Positions 5,952-7,816 of a DNA stretch of 7,816 nucleotides are shown in pieces. The stretch covers positions 1-7,816 of the forward strand of contig CAZAEL010000072.1 in NCBI GenBank assembly GCA_964484135.1, read 5' to 3'. The stretch comes from CAZAEL01 sp964484135 (GTDB lineage Bacteria > Elusimicrobiota > Elusimicrobia > FEN-1173). The notes under the pieces were generated by a model. It ran no database searches and was not told the DNA's origin. It saw only the letters and a program-made list of their open reading frames with translations. Positions within the stretch are counted from its first letter, which is position 1, and every line of letters starts with the position of its first letter. The position numbers and the translations under genes were made by a program.

Positions 5952-5980
5952 ATCTTAGCACACATAAAGGGGGCCATCAA
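5952..5980 (-). promoter_or_regulatory. Candidate sigma70-type promoter for flbD-motA-motB
   Basis: On the minus strand TTGATG (5975-5980) and TAAGAT (5952-5957) are separated by exactly 17 bases, and TG at the extended -10 position precedes TAAGAT (TGCTAAGAT). The -35 overlaps the stop codon of the coiled-coil gene. This would allow the stator genes to be transcribed separately from the upstream pair. I saw no sigma28-like or sigma54-like element here. Confidence 0.5.
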
Positions 5981-7281
5981 TCCTTGCCGCCCGAACGCAG
6001 GAAGCGGACCTCGTCGCTCAGGGCCGCGTTCTCGGCCGCGAGCCGGTCCACCTCCTCCAGGAGGACGGATGTTTCCGGGTCCGCGGGCGGCGGGGCCGGT
6101 TCGGGCCGCGCCGCCAACTCTTCCCTGAGGCGGTCCGCTTCCGCCTTGAGGCGCGCCGCCTCCTGCCGCAGGGCCGCGGCCTCCTCCCGCCAAAGGGCTT
6201 TTTCCCTGTCTTGGCCGGCTTCCCGGCGGGCCAGGTCTTCCTGGAGCCGGGCGGCGCGCTCCTCCTGCACCTGGCGGGCCGCCTCCTCTTTCAGGCGGGC
6301 GTCCCTTTCCCGGTCCCGCGCCTCCTCCAGCCGTTTGCCCTGCTCCTGCCACTGGGCCCGCTCCGACTCGACGCCGATCCTGAGCGCCTCCAGCTGCCGC
6401 GTCAGGGCCGCGGCGCTTTCCTCGGCGGCGCGCCGCGCGGCCCGTTCCAGTTCCAAGGCTTTCTGCGCCTCGGCCAGGAGCCGCTGAACCCCTTCCCGGC
6501 TTTCCAGCTCCTGCACCCTTTGGCGCAAATCAATCATTTCCTGGGACAGCGCCGCGGGCTCCAGCGGCTGCGCCTCCTGGGCCATGCGGTGCATGGTCTC
6601 CTGCAGGTCCGACACCCGCGACTGCAGGGACGCCTTTTCCTTTTCCAGCTGGGCGGACTTGGCCTGGGCCTGCCACAGGGCGGCCTCCGCGTTCCGCAGT
6701 TTTTCCTGGATCTCCGACTGGGAGGCCTCGCGGGCGGCCAGGCGTTTTTCCGCCTCCAGCCGGAGGGCCCTTTCCGTCTCCCGCTTCTGCTCCGCCAGGG
6801 AGGACTTCTCCTGCTCCTCCCGCAGCCGTTCCTGGAGCCCCTGCCTTTCCAGGAGCCAGCCCTTTTCCGAGAGGGAAGGCGGCGCCGCGGAGGCCTGGAG
6901 CAGAACCGGGGGCGGCCGCTTTTGGAGGTCCTTCAATTTTTCCAAAAGCTCTTCGATGTGGCTTTCATACGCCCGCTGGCGGAGCTGCCGGTCCCGCCCG
7001 AGGGATTCCAGGTCCCTGTCCTCGGATTCGTCCGGCCAGGCCGGGCGGTCCAGCCGGCCCCGCCGGTTGTTCAACAGGCCGTTCCAGCGGCGGCGTTCCT
7101 CCTCCGCCTTGCGCAGGGAGGATTGGGCGTCCAGCAGAATTTTCTTAAGGGTCTGGAGTTCGGCCTCCTGCTGCTGGAGGAGGAAGGACAGCCGGGCCCG
7201 CTCCTGGGATTCGGACGCCGGACGCGCGGGGTCCGCGGCCTCCGGCGCCCAGCGGCTTTTCAAGAAACGCCAAAGTCCCAT
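5977..7281 (-). CDS. Coiled-coil protein of unknown function with C-terminal leucine zipper
   Basis: The 434-residue product is not a family I recognise. The N terminus MGLWRFLKSRW (1-11) is short, aromatic and basic, and could be a membrane- or partner-binding amphipathic peptide. Coiled-coil segments rich in Glu, Arg, Gln, Leu and Ala cover about 28-75, 98-121 and 140-391, with a Pro-rich break at 122-137. A second Pro-rich linker (392-402) precedes a zipper at 406-429 with leucines at 407, 414, 421 and 428. There is no signal peptide or membrane helix. The ATG is six bases after the upstream gene's stop, with no Shine-Dalgarno, so translation is probably coupled. Similar architecture in the preceding gene suggests that the two work together. 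Position before flbD-motA-motB hints at a cell-pole, cytoskeletal or motility scaffold role, which is inference. The repetitive composition makes similarity searches unreliable. Confidence 0.85.
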   Translation of the reverse strand: MGLWRFLKSRWAPEAADPARPASESQERARLSFLLQQQEAELQTLKKILLDAQSSLRKAEEERRRWNGLLNNRRGRLDRPAWPDESEDRDLESLGRDRQLRQRAYESHIEELLEKLKDLQKRPPPVLLQASAAPPSLSEKGWLLERQGLQERLREEQEKSSLAEQKRETERALRLEAEKRLAAREASQSEIQEKLRNAEAALWQAQAKSAQLEKEKASLQSRVSDLQETMHRMAQEAQPLEPAALSQEMIDLRQRVQELESREGVQRLLAEAQKALELERAARRAAEESAAALTRQLEALRIGVESERAQWQEQGKRLEEARDRERDARLKEEAARQVQEERAARLQEDLARREAGQDREKALWREEAAALRQEAARLKAEADRLREELAARPEPAPPPADPETSVLLEEVDRLAAENAALSDEVRFLRSGGKD

Positions 7282-7287
7282 GAACGA

Positions 7288-7816
7288 TCAGGCGGAACGG
7301 CGGGAACGGAGGGCGCGCAGGCGTTCCACCCCCGGCGGCGCGGCGGAAGGCCGCGGTTCCGACGGAGGCGGGGCCGCGCGGCGGAACGAGAAAAATCGGC
7401 GAAAACGGGCCCACAACCCCTCCGGGGCGCCGGGAGCCGGAGCGGCCGCCGCCTTGACGGGAGACCGCGACAGATCCGGCGGGATGAGGCGGTACGCCTC
7501 CCGCAGGGAGTTTTCCATGCGCTCGATGGTCTGGACGTTCATGACCAGGAGGCGGCTCTGCGTCTCCAGCTCCTGGTTTTTCTGGCGGAGCTGCTCGCAA
7601 AGGTCCGCGGTCTTCTTCAGCTCCTCGGATTGCGCCGCGATCCGGCCTTCCAAAGAGGCTTTTTCTTTCTCCAGGGAGGACAGGCGCTCGTCTTTTTCGG
7701 CCAGGGCCTTCCGGGCGTGTTCCTCGTTTTGGCGGAGTTTCTCCTCCAGGGCCTTCAGCGCGGACGGGTCCCGCGGGGCCGCGTCCTCCGGGGCCGACGG
7801 GGCCGGACCCTGGGGC
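7288..7816 (-). CDS. Coiled-coil protein, 3' part of a gene cut by the window edge
   Basis: The frame is open to the right edge, so the N terminus is missing; 175 codons are visible. The visible part begins with a Pro/Ala-rich stretch, then has a coiled coil of about 95 residues (LKALEEKLRQNEE through VQTIERMENSLREAY, roughly 7760-7490). A Pro/Ala-rich linker follows, then an aromatic-arginine segment GLWARFRRFFSFRRA (bases 7375-7419), and the end is basic and Pro-rich. An in-frame TTG at 7651-7653 is probably internal, because the coiled coil continues unbroken upstream of it. There is no recognised domain. It overlaps nothing and is followed after six bases by the 434-residue coiled-coil gene, which begins with a related GLW peptide. 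The two are likely one transcription unit. Confidence 0.78.
   Translation of the reverse strand, partial: PQGPAPSAPEDAAPRDPSALKALEEKLRQNEEHARKALAEKDERLSSLEKEKASLEGRIAAQSEELKKTADLCEQLRQKNQELETQSRLLVMNVQTIERMENSLREAYRLIPPDLSRSPVKAAAAPAPGAPEGLWARFRRFFSFRRAAPPPSEPRPSAAPPGVERLRALRSRRSA

Noticed and set aside
5984..6487. A plus-strand frame opposite the coiled-coil gene, Arg/Ser/Ala-rich
   Set aside because: Its composition is just the complement of Glu/Arg/Ala/Leu coiled-coil codons, and no motif or ribosome binding site supports it.
7651..7653. TTG at 7653 as the true start of the right-edge gene
   Set aside because: The frame continues open to the window edge and its translation upstream keeps coiled-coil character, so the TTG is most likely an internal leucine codon.

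Overview
The window reads as a compact chromosomal segment of a motile, two-membrane bacterium with high GC content (about two thirds GC by eye). Every gene supported here lies on the minus strand. Motility is shown by flbD-motA-motB, and an outer membrane by a DUF481-type barrel protein with a signal peptide and an aromatic C-terminal residue. The phylum cannot be fixed from these genes. No insertion sequence, phage gene, tRNA, rRNA or CRISPR array was seen.

In transcription order, from high to low coordinates: a gene cut by the right edge and a 434-residue protein form a tightly spaced pair of unrecognised coiled-coil genes (7816-5977). The next group is flbD (TTG start), motA and motB (5933-4250), packed with 10- and 15-base gaps. 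A sigma70-like promoter candidate overlaps the end of the preceding coiled-coil gene. FlbD/SwrD supports stator-driven torque, and MotA/MotB form the ion-driven stator, so these three act together. A 154-base gap holds an inverted repeat at the motB stop and a candidate promoter for ppdK. ppdK encodes a complete pyruvate phosphate dikinase (4095-1387).

A 115-base gap with three consecutive GC-rich hairpins separates ppdK from mscL. This mechanosensitive channel carries a four-cysteine zinc-ribbon-like tail. The DUF481 protein gene follows 26 bases later. mscL and the DUF481 gene look co-transcribed, and both are preceded by the same 13-base sequence.

The last 110 bases at the left edge are dense in unusual structure: a perfect 23-base polypyrimidine mirror repeat whose half also forms a 14-bp hairpin, so that a perfect 11-triplet triple helix is possible; a four-tract G-quadruplex motif; and two further hairpins. 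The least explained parts of the window are this structured tract and the coiled-coil gene pair beside the stator operon. The pair includes a short C-terminal leucine zipper spaced like GCN4. Nothing here proves a new system; the metabolic and motility genes are standard families with a few variations.
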